Assembly: GCA_947498155.1 (NCBI GenBank)
Contig: CANMJD010000003.1
Coordinates: forward strand, 124,001 to 188,000
Length of the DNA: 64,000 nt
DNA from: an uncultured Pseudoruegeria sp.
GTDB taxonomy: Bacteria > Pseudomonadota > Alphaproteobacteria > Rhodobacterales > Rhodobacteraceae
Direction of reading: 5' to 3'
Both the position numbers and the translations under genes were made by a program. Position 1 is the stretch's first letter. Each line of letters begins with the position of its first letter. The notes beneath the pieces were generated by a model. The model was not told where the DNA came from, ran no database searches, and was given only the letters and a program-made list of their open reading frames with translations. Shown one piece after another: positions 1-9,482 of the stretch.

Positions 1-2
1 GA

Positions 3-791
3 ATGGCCGATAATCTTTCTCAGGAACGCATTGTTCTTTGCATGAAATGGGGCGATCTCTATCCCGGCAGCTACGTGAATGTGCTGTATAATGCGGTCTG
101 CAAGAACCTTGCAAAACCGTTCCGCTTTGTTTGCCTCACCAATGAGCCCGAAGGTCTGGCCGACGGCATAGAGCATTTCCCCCTGCCCGACCTTGATGTG
201 CCACAAGAGCGTTATAACGTTGGGGCCTGGCCAAAGCTTGGGGTGTTTCAACAGGATCTTTATGGGCTAAAGGGACGGGGACTTTTTATTGATCTGGACT
301 CACTGGTCCTTGGCTCGCTTGAGCCGTTTTTTGAGGCAGAAGGCGGTTTGATCTCTATCGCAGGCGGGCCCGGATGGCGTCGCGGCTCTGACAACCCCGA
401 ACCCAAACTTGCCTCGGGGGTGTTTGCCTTTGATATCGGTGCGCAATCGCAAATCCTTGAGGGGTTTCTTAAGGACAAACAGTGGCATTACGACAATTTC
501 CAAAACGAGCAACAAGTCGTTCAGCACTACTGCAATGACTGGCAGACATGGCCCAAATCCTATGTCATCAGCTTCAAGAAACACCTGCGCCAGCCTTTGG
601 TTCTGGATCGCCTTCTGGCCCCGCGCCTGCCCCCGGAAGAAACCCTGATCCTGGCTTTTCACGGCAACCCGCGCCCGATTGAAACCATCCGCACAGATAT
701 CAGGAATTGGGCGCATTTCCCGCATTACGGAAAGTCACCTATTCCATGGGTGCGCAAATACTGGCTCGACAACGGCTGGGAGGAAAGCTGA
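3..791 (+). CDS. Glycosyltransferase-like protein (GT8-type fold)
   Basis: A 262-residue soluble protein with no signal peptide or membrane segment. The sequence FIDLDS at residues 95-100 has the hydrophobic-DxD layout that binds a metal and nucleotide-sugar in GT-A glycosyltransferases. The segment GAWPKLGVF just before it and the AFHGNPRP segment near the C-terminus fit small bacterial GT8-like proteins that modify surface glycans. The sugar donor and acceptor cannot be read from the sequence. It is convergent with a sulfotransferase, leaving three bases between the stops, so both may act on surface carbohydrate. The ATG lies at the very edge of the window, so a start further upstream cannot be excluded. 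Confidence 0.6.
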   Translation: MADNLSQERIVLCMKWGDLYPGSYVNVLYNAVCKNLAKPFRFVCLTNEPEGLADGIEHFPLPDLDVPQERYNVGAWPKLGVFQQDLYGLKGRGLFIDLDSLVLGSLEPFFEAEGGLISIAGGPGWRRGSDNPEPKLASGVFAFDIGAQSQILEGFLKDKQWHYDNFQNEQQVVQHYCNDWQTWPKSYVISFKKHLRQPLVLDRLLAPRLPPEETLILAFHGNPRPIETIRTDIRNWAHFPHYGKSPIPWVRKYWLDNGWEES

Positions 792-794
792 CTC

Positions 795-1469
795 CTAGTC
801 GGGCATCCCAGTGCCATAGCCAAGCTTTGCGAAATCATCCCGATAAATCTGGCGCACCATCTCTTGGGTTTCAGCCGTATAATAGGACTGGAACGGGCGT
901 TTTTCAGATTTGCTCTTGGTCTTATTAACATGGCGCAGGGCAAAATCCGGCAACTTCAGCTCATCGGCCAAAGCATATAGTTCATCATTCAGCGCCTCAA
1001 AAGGCACCAACCGATCCACTGCGATCTCTCCGGTGGCGTCGGTCAGGTAGTAACACTGCCCCGGCATCCGTGCAAAAATCGTATCCTTACCGGCGGGCGG
1101 TTTGATCCGGTAACCCAGATATTGCTCAAAGCTCATCTGGCCGACTTTGTCAGCCGTGGATTTGATACGGAACTGCTTCATGTATTCGTAATGCGACACT
1201 GCATGATCATAGGGGTTACGGATCACCGAAAAGCTTTTGAACGCATCAAAAGCATCGCGGCCCAGTTTGTCGATCATCTTTGACACCGGTTCATGTACGC
1301 GAAAATGCGCCTTGGCCGGGCTTTCGCGAAATGGCAAGCGGCGGCTCATGCTGCGCAACAAGCTGCGGCTCTGTGGACGGCCATATTTGCCAAACGCATC
1401 GGTCACCGACATCCCTGCGGTTTTGGGAATATGGACAAAGATAAACTTATACTGCGTCGAGATAATCAT
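795..1469 (-). CDS. Sulfotransferase family protein
   Basis: A 224-residue protein. The motif FVHIPKTAGMSV at residues 11-22 is the 5'-phosphosulfate-binding loop of the Sulfotransfer_2 (carbohydrate sulfotransferase) family, and SVIRNPYDHAVSHY near residues 81-94 is the matching 3'-phosphate loop for PAPS. The family transfers sulfate from PAPS to a hydroxyl on a glycan or small molecule; the acceptor is unknown. An in-frame start 120 bases further upstream exists, but the added 40 residues have no family likeness, and MIIST directly before the conserved strand is the natural N-terminus. The gene faces the glycosyltransferase at the left edge. Confidence 0.8.
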   Translation of the reverse strand: MIISTQYKFIFVHIPKTAGMSVTDAFGKYGRPQSRSLLRSMSRRLPFRESPAKAHFRVHEPVSKMIDKLGRDAFDAFKSFSVIRNPYDHAVSHYEYMKQFRIKSTADKVGQMSFEQYLGYRIKPPAGKDTIFARMPGQCYYLTDATGEIAVDRLVPFEALNDELYALADELKLPDFALRHVNKTKSKSEKRPFQSYYTAETQEMVRQIYRDDFAKLGYGTGMPD

Positions 1470-1625
1470 GGCCGGTCCGTTCGGTGTTGCTGTGCATCGC
1501 TTGTACGCAGGACGGTTGTGCAGGTAAAGCCTTGGCCTTTGCCCTCGACAACCCACCGTCAGACAATAAGCGATCAAAGAGAGACGCATAAAGCCCAGTC
1601 ACATCGCGTGGAATTCTTTGAATAG

Positions 1626-1710
1626 TGGTACGGGTGAGAGGACTTGAACCTCCACGCCTCGCGGCGCCAGAACCTAAATCTGGTGCGTCTACCAATTCCG
1701 CCACACCCGC
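1626..1710 (-). tRNA. tRNA-Leu (anticodon UAG)
   Basis: Read on the minus strand, the 85-base sequence folds as a class II tRNA. The acceptor arms are GCGGGTG and CACCCGT with a terminal G-U pair, and the D-arm contains the leucine-like GGAATTGGTAGACGC. The anticodon loop TTTAGGT between CCAGA and TCTGG gives anticodon UAG. A long variable arm follows, then the T-arm GGTTCAAGTCC. The 3' CCA is encoded in the DNA at 1626-1628. It decodes CUA and, by wobble, other CUN leucine codons. Confidence 0.95.
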
Positions 1711-1919
1711 ACTCTGTTGCGCAAATTAGACGAGAATCTCTCTCGCTTCCGCGCAGCGCTTACCTAACAAAGCTTTTCACAAGGTGCGAGAGCAAAAATG
1801 TGCATTTCGCGCCACGGGGAAACAATCATTGAATTTCACCCTCATAAATTCGCTTTGCTGAACCATTTATTCATATATGCTGTCCTTAATAAAAGGCAGG
1901 CAAGAGCGAGATATAGCCC

Positions 1920-2426
1920 ATGAAACCGAAAACGGTCGGGCGTTTTGACGGGAGGATTCCCGTCCAGCGTCCAGTAGAGCCGCCCATTGGGGTGATTCAC
2001 GGTACAAAAATTCTGACGATGGACGGGGAAATCCCTGTCGAATTCCTGTCTGTTGGCGATCGCATGATCAGCCGAGACACAGGCATGGTTCGAATTACCG
2101 AGCTTAACGTCGGCAAAGCGCGCATTCGGCCCGTGTTAATTCAGCAAAGCAGTTTGGGGCACGGGCGTCCACAGGACGATCTACTGGTACACCCCCAGCA
2201 AAAACTCCTGATCCGCGACTGGCGCGCGCAGGCCCTGTATGGGGCGGCTCAGGCATTGATTGCTGCTGAAGATCTGATCGATGGTGAATTTGTACGCTTT
2301 GCCGAAGATTCCCGCAGCTACCGCTATACGGCGATCGGCTTTGATCGGGCCGAGGTGCTCTATGCTAACGGTGTGGAAATCGGCAGCCATCATCGGGTTA
2401 AGACTCCAGAATACCAAGCCGCCTAA
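1920..2426 (+). CDS. Stand-alone Hint-domain protein lacking the catalytic Cys
   Basis: A 168-residue protein made almost entirely of one Hedgehog/intein (Hint_2) fold. The block GTKILTMDGEIPVEFLSVGD (residues 28-47) matches the start of Hint domains, usually C-F-x-x-G-T..T..G..pVe.L..GD, and LLVHPQQKLLI (88-98) is the typical block with the conserved His. At the place of the nucleophilic Cys or Ser there is Gly24 (G-V-I-H-G-T), so self-splicing or self-cleavage looks unlikely. There is no signal peptide and no large N-terminal domain. It is convergent with the NAD(P)HX repair gene, three bases apart. Function unknown. A second, Cys-containing Hint protein lies at 49336-50331. Confidence 0.75.
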   Translation: MKPKTVGRFDGRIPVQRPVEPPIGVIHGTKILTMDGEIPVEFLSVGDRMISRDTGMVRITELNVGKARIRPVLIQQSSLGHGRPQDDLLVHPQQKLLIRDWRAQALYGAAQALIAAEDLIDGEFVRFAEDSRSYRYTAIGFDRAEVLYANGVEIGSHHRVKTPEYQAA

Positions 2427-2429
2427 AGA

Positions 2430-4040
2430 CTATGCACGGTCCCCAAGGCTGCGCAAAACCTTGGGGAGCTGTTCAGGCAAATCTTCCGCGATCAGGCCGG
2501 GCCCAAAAACCTTGGCAGCCTCCACATGCAGCCAGACCGCCGCCGTGGCAGCCTCAAAAGGATCAATGCCGCGCGCCAAGAGTCCGGAAATCAATCCAGC
2601 CAAAACATCACCGGATCCCGCTGTTGCCAACCAGGGCGCGCTGCGCTCGCCAGTTGCGGTATGCACGCTGCATCTGCCATCCGGCGCAGCGACCACCGTA
2701 TCCAGCCCCTTAAACACAACCACAGATCCGGCGCGGGTGGCCGCCGCGCGGGTGGCCGCCACTTTTGAAAGCGCCGGCCCGATCAGCGGCGGACGTGCCA
2801 GTTGATCAGCCAAATCCGGAAACAACCGCGCAAACTCTCCCCCGTGCGGCGTCATCACACAGGCCCTGTGCAGCAGCGCAAATAATTGCTCCGGCGTATC
2901 GCGATAGGCCGATAATGCATCGGCATCCAATACCGTAGGGCGCCCCGCCCCCAAACCGACAGGCACCACAGCACGCGCCCGCGCGATCCCCAAACCCGGC
3001 CCGATACAAAGCGCCGTTATGCGCGCATCCGCCAGAAAATACGCCAGAGCAGCCTCATCCTGCAGCGGCTTGAGCATAATCGATGTAACCTGCGCAGCGC
3101 ATTCCGCCATCGCCTCGGGCGGGGCGATAAGGGTTACAAGCCCCGCACCAATCCGCAATGCACTCCGCGCCGCCAGTCGCGCCGCCCCCGTGGCCCCAAA
3201 TCCGCCACTCATCACCACGGCATGCCCGTTTGAAAACTTATGCCCCGCGCCCCGCTTTAAAATCGGCCCATCGGCTTGATCAATCACCTGCACAAGGGCG
3301 TCATCCAGCCGGTGCTTCAGCCCGATATCAGCGACAACCACCCGTCCCGACGCCAAAGCCCCCTCGGCCAAAGCATGCCCCAGCTTGGCGGCATGAAAAC
3401 TAACGGTCAAATGGGCCGCAGGACGGTGATCCAGTGGCCCCCCTCCCAGAAAACGCCCGCTGTCGGCGCAAAAACCCGAGACGATATCAACCGCCACAAC
3501 CCAAGGGCCTGCCTCGCCTATCCCCCACTCGGCCAAGCGCTGTTGCACCGCTGCCAATCCCAGTACTGGCCGCGTCAATCCTGTGCCAAAGAGCGCATCA
3601 ACCACCAGATCAATCCCCTCACCGGTCCCGATCTGCGCCTGAAATGCGGCCTCGCTCAGCGCAAGAACCTCTCCCACATCAAGCCAGCGCCGGTAATTCT
3701 GCTGGGCATCCTTGGGTAAGGTCTCCGCCTGTCCCAGCAGAAAAACCATCACCGCCCACCCGCGCGCGCGCAACAGCCGTGCGATGACAAATCCATCACC
3801 GCCATTATTACCCGGCCCACACAGCACAACCGCCCGCCGCGCTGCTTCATTTTGATCCAAATATCCCGGGGGGACGGGGGCTGGCCCCCGCTCATGCGCC
3901 AACTGTGGCCATGTTTCAAAAACTGCATCCACAACGCCCTGCCCCGCGCGCTCCATTAATTGCAGCCCCGTCACAGCGCCACTTTCCATGGCCGTTTGCT
4001 CAATGGCGCGCATTTGAGCAGATGTCAGAAGTTCGCGCAT
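2430..4040 (-). CDS. nnr: Bifunctional NAD(P)HX epimerase / ADP-dependent NAD(P)HX dehydratase
   Basis: A 536-residue two-domain metabolite-repair enzyme. It reverses spontaneous hydration of NADH and NADPH: the N-terminal YjeF_N domain interconverts the R and S hydrates, and the C-terminal ribokinase-like domain dehydrates S-NAD(P)HX using ADP. Epimerase signature: VVLCGPGNNGGDG at residues 71-83. Dehydratase signatures: MTPHGGEFARL and [10 protein letters not shown] around 474-483. Residues 52-65 (GPAPVPPGYLDQNE) are encoded by a copy of a dispersed hairpin repeat that sits in frame between the first helix and the nucleotide-binding loop. The gene is divergent from glnB. Family assignment is very secure. 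Confidence 0.95.
   Translation of the reverse strand: MRELLTSAQMRAIEQTAMESGAVTGLQLMERAGQGVVDAVFETWPQLAHERGPAPVPPGYLDQNEAARRAVVLCGPGNNGGDGFVIARLLRARGWAVMVFLLGQAETLPKDAQQNYRRWLDVGEVLALSEAAFQAQIGTGEGIDLVVDALFGTGLTRPVLGLAAVQQRLAEWGIGEAGPWVVAVDIVSGFCADSGRFLGGGPLDHRPAAHLTVSFHAAKLGHALAEGALASGRVVVADIGLKHRLDDALVQVIDQADGPILKRGAGHKFSNGHAVVMSGGFGATGAARLAARSALRIGAGLVTLIAPPEAMAECAAQVTSIMLKPLQDEAALAYFLADARITALCIGPGLGIARARAVVPVGLGAGRPTVLDADALSAYRDTPEQLFALLHRACVMTPHGGEFARLFPDLADQLARPPLIGPALSKVAATRAAATRAGSVVVFKGLDTVVAAPDGRCSVHTATGERSAPWLATAGSGDVLAGLISGLLARGIDPFEAATAAVWLHVEAAKVFGPGLIAEDLPEQLPKVLRSLGDRA
3846..3890 (-). repeat. Dispersed GATATTT hairpin repeat, in-frame copy inside nnr
   Basis: On the minus strand a GC hairpin (GGGGGCCAGCCCCC) is followed by a C-run, GGGATATTT and then GGATCAAAATGAA. 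The 3' part ATCAAAATGAA is identical to the copy at 58070-58101, and the hairpin plus GGGATATTT matches the intergenic copy at 9437-9476. Here the element lies inside a conserved coding gene and is translated as GPAPVPPGYLDQNE. Confidence 0.7.
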
Positions 4041-4178
4041 TTACCCACCTTAAATTCTTTTCAGTTTGCACAATTTTAAAGCATATCGCACAAATACCAT
4101 GCGGAGCCGAGGGATTCCCTAATCCACCCCGACAGGGTTGACCCTAGCCAATTGTTCCTGCTGAGTGAAAGCATATGA

Positions 4179-4565
<387 letters not shown>

Positions 4566-4638
4566 TCACGGGTGTTCCTGAAACACGGGAACGACCATTC
4601 AACAATCCACTCAATCAACATAGGGAAGAGAAGGTCAC

Positions 4639-6045
4639 ATGAGCATCGCTGACGTTCTAAAAACCATCAAAGATGAAAACGTAGAATACGTGGACATCCG
4701 TTTCACCGACCCACGCGGCAAGCTGCAGCACGTGACAGTCATCAACGACGAAGTCGATGAAGACTTCCTCGAAGGCGGCTTCATGTTTGACGGCTCCTCC
4801 ATCGCAGGTTGGAAATCCATCGACGAATCCGACATGAAACTGATGCCCGACACCACTTCGGCCTACATCGACCCTTTCTATGCGGAAAAGACACTGGCGA
4901 TCCATTGTTCCGTGGTTGAGCCCGACACCGGCGAAGCCTATGCCCGTGATCCCCGCGGCACGGCCGAAAAAGCCGAAGCTTATCTGAAGTCTTCCGGCAT
5001 CGGTGATACGTCTTTCTTCGGCCCAGAAGCTGAATTCTTCCTGTTTGACGATGTACGTTTCTCTGTTGAAATGAACAAAGTTTCTTATCAGGTTGATGCG
5101 GTTGACGCGTCCTGGAACACAGACACCGAATACGAAATGGGCAACATGGGCCACCGTCCGGGCATCAAGGGCGGCTATTTCCCTGTGAACCCGATCGATG
5201 ACGCTCAGGACATCCGTTCCGAAATGCTGTCGACCATGAAGCGCATGGGCATGAAAGTGGACAAGCACCACCACGAGGTTGCCTCCTGTCAGCACGAGCT
5301 GGGTCTGGTTTTCGGTTCGCTTACCAAGCAAGCCGACGAAATCCAGAAATACAAATACGTTGTACACAACGTTGCCCACGCGTACGGCAAATCCGCAACC
5401 TTCATGCCAAAGCCGATCTCCGGCGACAACGGCACTGGTATGCACGTCAACATGTCGATCTGGAAAGACGGCAAGCCGCTGTTTGCGGGCGACAAATATG
5501 CCGACCTGTCTGACGAAGCCCTGTACTTCATCGGCGGCATCCTGAAGCACGCCAAAACGCTGAACGCCTTCACCAACCCGTCGACAAACTCCTACAAGCG
5601 TTTGATCCCCGGTTTTGAAGCCCCCGTTCTGCGCGCCTACTCTGCGTCCAACCGTTCCGGTTGTGTGCGTATTCCATTCGCAGAATCCCCCAAAGCCAAA
5701 CGCGTAGAGGCCCGCTTCCCTGATCCGGCAGCAAACCCCTACCTGTGCTTTGCCGCTCTGCTGATGGCTGGCCTTGACGGCATCAAAAACAAAATCGATC
5801 CCGGTGAAGCTTCTGACAAAGATCTGTACGATCTGCCAAAAGAAGAGCTGGAAGGTATCCCAACAGTTTGCGCATCCCTGCGTGAAGCTCTGGAAAGCCT
5901 CGAAGCTGATCACGACTTCCTGCTGGCAGGCGACGTGTTCACCAAAGACCAGATCCAAGGTTACATGGACCTGAAATGGGACGAAGTGTATGCCTATGAG
6001 CACACACCGCACCCTGTTGAATTCAAAATGTACTACAGCTGCTAA
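4639..6045 (+). CDS. glnA: Glutamine synthetase type I
   Basis: A 468-residue class I-beta glutamine synthetase, which makes glutamine from glutamate, ammonia and ATP as a cytoplasmic dodecamer. Visible signatures include [11 protein letters not shown] near the N-terminus, the ATP-binding region around [16 protein letters not shown], and NRSGCVRIP. The adenylylation loop has Tyr397 in DLYDLPKEE, so activity should be switched by GlnE under PII control. It sits 73 bases downstream of glnB, with AGGGAAGAGAAGG as ribosome site, and forms the classical alphaproteobacterial glnBA operon. A strong terminator follows. Confidence 0.98.
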   Translation: MSIADVLKTIKDENVEYVDIRFTDPRGKLQHVTVINDEVDEDFLEGGFMFDGSSIAGWKSIDESDMKLMPDTTSAYIDPFYAEKTLAIHCSVVEPDTGEAYARDPRGTAEKAEAYLKSSGIGDTSFFGPEAEFFLFDDVRFSVEMNKVSYQVDAVDASWNTDTEYEMGNMGHRPGIKGGYFPVNPIDDAQDIRSEMLSTMKRMGMKVDKHHHEVASCQHELGLVFGSLTKQADEIQKYKYVVHNVAHAYGKSATFMPKPISGDNGTGMHVNMSIWKDGKPLFAGDKYADLSDEALYFIGGILKHAKTLNAFTNPSTNSYKRLIPGFEAPVLRAYSASNRSGCVRIPFAESPKAKRVEARFPDPAANPYLCFAALLMAGLDGIKNKIDPGEASDKDLYDLPKEELEGIPTVCASLREALESLEADHDFLLAGDVFTKDQIQGYMDLKWDEVYAYEHTPHPVEFKMYYSC

Positions 6046-6070
6046 TCAGCTTTGGATATTTGAAAAGAAA

Positions 6071-6094
6071 CGGGCACCTTCGGGTGCCCGTTTT
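6071..6094 (+). terminator. Rho-independent terminator of glnBA
   Basis: A perfect 8-bp stem CGGGCACC / GGTGCCCG closes a stable TTCG tetraloop and is followed by TTTT. It lies 25 bases after the glnA stop. Confidence 0.93.
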
Positions 6095-6243
6095 GCGTTT
6101 CCGATCCTAAACGGATGATGCTGTTTCCACATTCCTGAAACGAGCGATTTTTCAGGCGACGCAGAATATTCTTTGGATCAGAGGCGATCTGGGCCAATCT
6201 AAGCGAAACCGACAAATTTGGTAAACGCACATAAGAGGGCCCG

Positions 6244-7224
6244 ATGAAAAAATTCGCAAAAATCTTTTCAGTATTTGTTCTCGGACTATTCCCCGGGTTG
6301 GCACTCGCTGTTGAAGGCGGAATGGGCGCGTATCTGTTGGGCAGCCGAGATAGCTTTGCAGGTATAGTTCCCGGTCCGGGGAGTTACCTGTCGTTTGATC
6401 TCGTTTCAACGCGCGGGAATATAGACGGCCTATCACTCGCCGGGCTCCCCATTAGGGCGGATTCAGATTTGTCCGTCACCTTTGCCAAACTCAGTTATAC
6501 TTACGTTCCCAACGCAGAGCTTTGGGGCGGGCAACCCGCGTTTAACCTGACGGTGCCCTATGTCTTCGACGCCACATTGGACTATACGGGCATCACACCC
6601 CCATTTGTTGGCGTGCCTATCTCTGACTCCACATCGGGCCTAAGCGACATCACACTGACATCTCTGGTCGGCTGGCACGATAAAAAGTGGCATTACAGTG
6701 CTGCCTTTTCTGTATTTGCCCCAACCGGAAGCTACGAAAAGGCGACGGTTGATATTCCAAACCGTACCATCAGCGCCCTAAACACCGGCAAAAACATCTG
6801 GTCCTTTCAACCTGTCTTTGCCGCGACCTATTTCGACCCCGCGTCAGGCTTCGAGTTTTCCGGCGCCGCAAGCCTGCTGTTTAGTACACGCAACTCGGCA
6901 ACCGATTACCAAAACGCACCGGCGCTAAACCTTGAGGCCAGCCTGTTACAACACACGAAATCCGGCTGGGCTTTTGGTGCTACCGGATATGCTTACAGCC
7001 AGATCGGCGACGATAGCGGCGCCGGAGCAGAGGCAACGCGCGCCGCACTCGGGGCCGAAAGCCTGAGCGGCAGGGTTTTTGGGCTCGGGCCGATCCTGAC
7101 CTATTCCGGTGCAACGTTTTTGGGTCAGGAAGCGAGTTTCAAGCTTAAATACTATAAAGAGTTCGGCGCAAAACGACGATTTGAGAGTGATGTACTGTGG
7201 ATGAATATGGCTCTGACCTTTTAA
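6244..7224 (+). CDS. Outer-membrane beta-barrel protein (SphA / phenol MetA-like family)
   Basis: A 326-residue protein with a clear signal peptide (MKKFAKIF...GLALA, cleavage near residue 22-23). The remainder alternates hydrophobic and polar residues and ends in an aromatic residue (WMNMALTF), typical for a barrel inserted by BAM. Blocks such as LSYTYVPNAELWGGQPAFNLTVPYV and GLSDITLTSLVGWH fit the SphA/MetA-pathway phenol-degradation transporter-like family. Members are thought to help hydrophobic substrates cross the outer membrane; the substrate here is not evident. It stands alone after the glnA terminator and is convergent with the DUF3445 gene. Confidence 0.7.
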   Translation: MKKFAKIFSVFVLGLFPGLALAVEGGMGAYLLGSRDSFAGIVPGPGSYLSFDLVSTRGNIDGLSLAGLPIRADSDLSVTFAKLSYTYVPNAELWGGQPAFNLTVPYVFDATLDYTGITPPFVGVPISDSTSGLSDITLTSLVGWHDKKWHYSAAFSVFAPTGSYEKATVDIPNRTISALNTGKNIWSFQPVFAATYFDPASGFEFSGAASLLFSTRNSATDYQNAPALNLEASLLQHTKSGWAFGATGYAYSQIGDDSGAGAEATRAALGAESLSGRVFGLGPILTYSGATFLGQEASFKLKYYKEFGAKRRFESDVLWMNMALTF

Positions 7225-7250
7225 GGATCTGATTGTTTATTCAATGCGTT

Positions 7251-8036
7251 CTAAGTGTTGCCCACCCCCAAAAGCGCCGCCATCTGCGCGGCTGTCAGTT
7301 TTTCGCGCGCCATCAGCCACGTGTGGATTGAAAACACCACTGCACCACTTTCAGGAAGCCGCACAAGGCACTGCTTTTCCGAACGGAAATACGGTTGATC
7401 CGGCCCGGTATCCCGCCGCGCATCCTGTTCAGAACGCGGATGAAACAGTTCAGGTGTGGCGTAAAACAGCGCGTTATGGCGCCACATCGGCTGCTCTATC
7501 CGGATCAGATCAAACAACCGCTGCACGCGTTTTGCCATAGCCGCATCATATTCGGCCACCGGTGTATGAATCCCGATCAATGGTTTGCCAATTTTTTCTG
7601 AAAGCATCCAACTGGCCGGAAAACACAGCACCCCTGCGGTCAAAACATGGGCCTCTCCCTGCTTTTGCAGAATAGCCAAATCTTCCTGTAGCAACCGCCC
7701 GATGGTCAGCAATGGCGCATCGGCGTCCAGATCAACCCACTGACCATCCGGACAGCGCATCCGGTCGCCCTCTCGCAGAAATCCGGGGTGATATGCCAGG
7801 TGCGCCAGCACCGTGGCCAGCAATTCCGCCGCTGCCCCTTGCGCGCAAGACTGTGTGGCCAGCACCTCTGCGCGCCGGGTTTCCAACAATCCCCGCCGGA
7901 GCGCCATTTGGCCGCCATAGGCCTCATCCACCAGTATAAAGCTGCCTTCCAGCAACGGTCGCATCCCGGGCAACCGGTGTCCCAGCCGGATTTCCTCGGG
8001 CGTTAGGGGATAATGATCCTGAAGCACAATCGTCAT
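7251..8036 (-). CDS. DUF3445 heme-dependent oxidative N-demethylase-like protein
   Basis: A 261-residue protein with the DUF3445 blocks: LPGMRPL near residue 20, DEAYGGQMALRRGLL around 37-50, CFPASWMLSEKIGKPLIGIHTPV in the middle, and SIHTWLM near the C-terminus. Family members include the alpha subunit of a heme-dependent oxidase that demethylates N-methylated amines. The partner subunits are not in the window. An upstream in-frame ATG at 8201 would add 55 residues without likeness to the family and would leave six bases to the divergent gene, so the ATG at 8036 was chosen. Confidence 0.7.
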   Translation of the reverse strand: MTIVLQDHYPLTPEEIRLGHRLPGMRPLLEGSFILVDEAYGGQMALRRGLLETRRAEVLATQSCAQGAAAELLATVLAHLAYHPGFLREGDRMRCPDGQWVDLDADAPLLTIGRLLQEDLAILQKQGEAHVLTAGVLCFPASWMLSEKIGKPLIGIHTPVAEYDAAMAKRVQRLFDLIRIEQPMWRHNALFYATPELFHPRSEQDARRDTGPDQPYFRSEKQCLVRLPESGAVVFSIHTWLMAREKLTAAQMAALLGVGNT

Positions 8037-8206
8037 GCGATGCACTATAGGCGCAGAGAACCCGGACAAAAGATCAAAAACAGACGCGCCCACACCATGC
8101 GTCACACACAGCCGCTCACCATAGCGTGAGATACAGCTCTCCTGCCTTGCTGTTCTGTCCCTGCCCCCCCATCCTTTGTCAAAGGCAGTAATCAGGAGCA
8201 CGGCCC

Positions 8207-9424
8207 ATGAGCACCGAACGGGTTGAATTTATCGGACATTCCGGTGACCGGCTGGCCGCACGGCTGGACCTACCGGATGGGCCACATCTGGCCACAGCGA
8301 TCTTTGCCCATTGCTTTACCTGCTCAAAAGATATCCCCGCCGCCCGCCGCATCGCCAGTCGCCTTTCAGCCATGGGCATTGCGGTCCTGCGCTTTGATTT
8401 CACCGGTCTGGGCCATTCCGAGGGCGAATTTGCCAATACCACTTTTACCTCCAACGCCGAAGATCTGGTCGCTGCGGCAGCCTATCTGGCCGGACGCAAC
8501 ATGCCACCCGCCCTGTTGATCGGCCATAGTCTGGGCGGGGCTGCCGTGATGCGCGCGCGCGCTGACATTGCGGGTATCAAAGCCGTTGTCACCCTTGGCG
8601 CGCCCTTTGATCCCGCCCACGTCACCCATAATTTCCATAGTGCCCTGCCAGAAATAGCACGGCATGGCAAAGCCCGTGTGCAGCTCGCCGGTCGCTCTTT
8701 TATCATCGGGCAGGATTTCATCGAAGACATCTCCCGCGCCGATCTGACAACGCGGATTGAAACGCTGGATGCCGCACTGCTGGTGCTCCATGCGCCGCAG
8801 GATGCCACCGTCGGGATTGAAAACGCCAGCGACATCTTCACCGCCGCCCGCCATCCCAAAAGCTTTGTGACACTGGATGATGCCGATCATCTGATCACCG
8901 ACCCCGATGACGCCGAGTATGCCGCCGAGGTCATTGCCGCTTGGGCGGCCCGCTACCTTGATTTGCGCCCGCCAGCCCCGCCCATCGGTGCGCCCGAGGG
9001 TGTCATCCGCGTCACCGAGGCTGATGCGTCTGGCTTCCTGCAGGACGTCAACGCAGGTCCCTTCCACCACGCATTGGCGGATGAGCCGCTGGCCTATGGC
9101 GGCACCAACAAGGGCATGTCGCCTTACGGCTTTTTGGCCGCTGGTCTCGGAGCCTGTACCTCGATGACCCTGCGCATGTACGCCCGCCGTAAAGACTGGC
9201 CGCTCACCCATGTCTGGGTCGATGTCACCCATGACAAAGTCCATGCACAGGACGCCGGTGGCACCGCCAGCAGCCCCAAAATCGACAGCTTCAAACGGGA
9301 AATCCACCTCAGCGGCCCGCTTGATTCAGCGCAACGCCAACGGCTTCTGGAAATTGCCGATCGTTGTCCGGTGCATAAAACATTGGAAAGCGCCGCGCAT
9401 ATTACGACGCTTTTGGCAGATTAA
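8207..9424 (+). CDS. Alpha/beta hydrolase-OsmC fusion protein
   Basis: A 405-residue two-domain protein. Residues 1-250 form an alpha/beta hydrolase with the nucleophile elbow GHSLGG (Ser108) and the late HAP..D / DADH elements of the triad. Residues about 265-405 are an OsmC/Ohr-type peroxidase domain with the paired redox cysteines Cys317 (LGACTSM) and Cys387 (CPVHKTLES). OsmC domains reduce organic hydroperoxides, so the fusion may hydrolyse an ester or peroxide and detoxify the product. The same fusion is known in other proteobacteria. It starts near the divergent DUF3445 gene and ends beside a dispersed repeat. Confidence 0.88.
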   Translation: MSTERVEFIGHSGDRLAARLDLPDGPHLATAIFAHCFTCSKDIPAARRIASRLSAMGIAVLRFDFTGLGHSEGEFANTTFTSNAEDLVAAAAYLAGRNMPPALLIGHSLGGAAVMRARADIAGIKAVVTLGAPFDPAHVTHNFHSALPEIARHGKARVQLAGRSFIIGQDFIEDISRADLTTRIETLDAALLVLHAPQDATVGIENASDIFTAARHPKSFVTLDDADHLITDPDDAEYAAEVIAAWAARYLDLRPPAPPIGAPEGVIRVTEADASGFLQDVNAGPFHHALADEPLAYGGTNKGMSPYGFLAAGLGACTSMTLRMYARRKDWPLTHVWVDVTHDKVHAQDAGGTASSPKIDSFKREIHLSGPLDSAQRQRLLEIADRCPVHKTLESAAHITTLLAD

Positions 9425-9436
9425 GTCCTGCTTTCA

Positions 9437-9476
9437 GTTTGACCTAAATATCCCGGGGTCCGGGGCAGCGCCCCGC
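9437..9476 (-). repeat. Dispersed GATATTT hairpin repeat, intergenic copy
   Basis: On the minus strand: GCGGGGCGCTGCCCCG hairpin, a short spacer, CCCCGGGATATTT, then AGGTCAAA. This is the same element as the copy inside nnr. It lies between the convergent hydrolase-OsmC gene and the small secreted protein, where it could also act as a terminator. Confidence 0.65.
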
Positions 9477-9482
9477 AATCCC

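Noticed and set aside
4657-6012. A 451-residue open frame antisense to glnA
   Set aside because: Same cause: biased third positions of glutamine synthetase. The residues show no domain pattern.
8207-9424. Alpha/beta hydrolase-OsmC fusion as a novel architecture
   Set aside because: This fusion is known in several proteobacteria, so it is annotated but not listed as a discovery.
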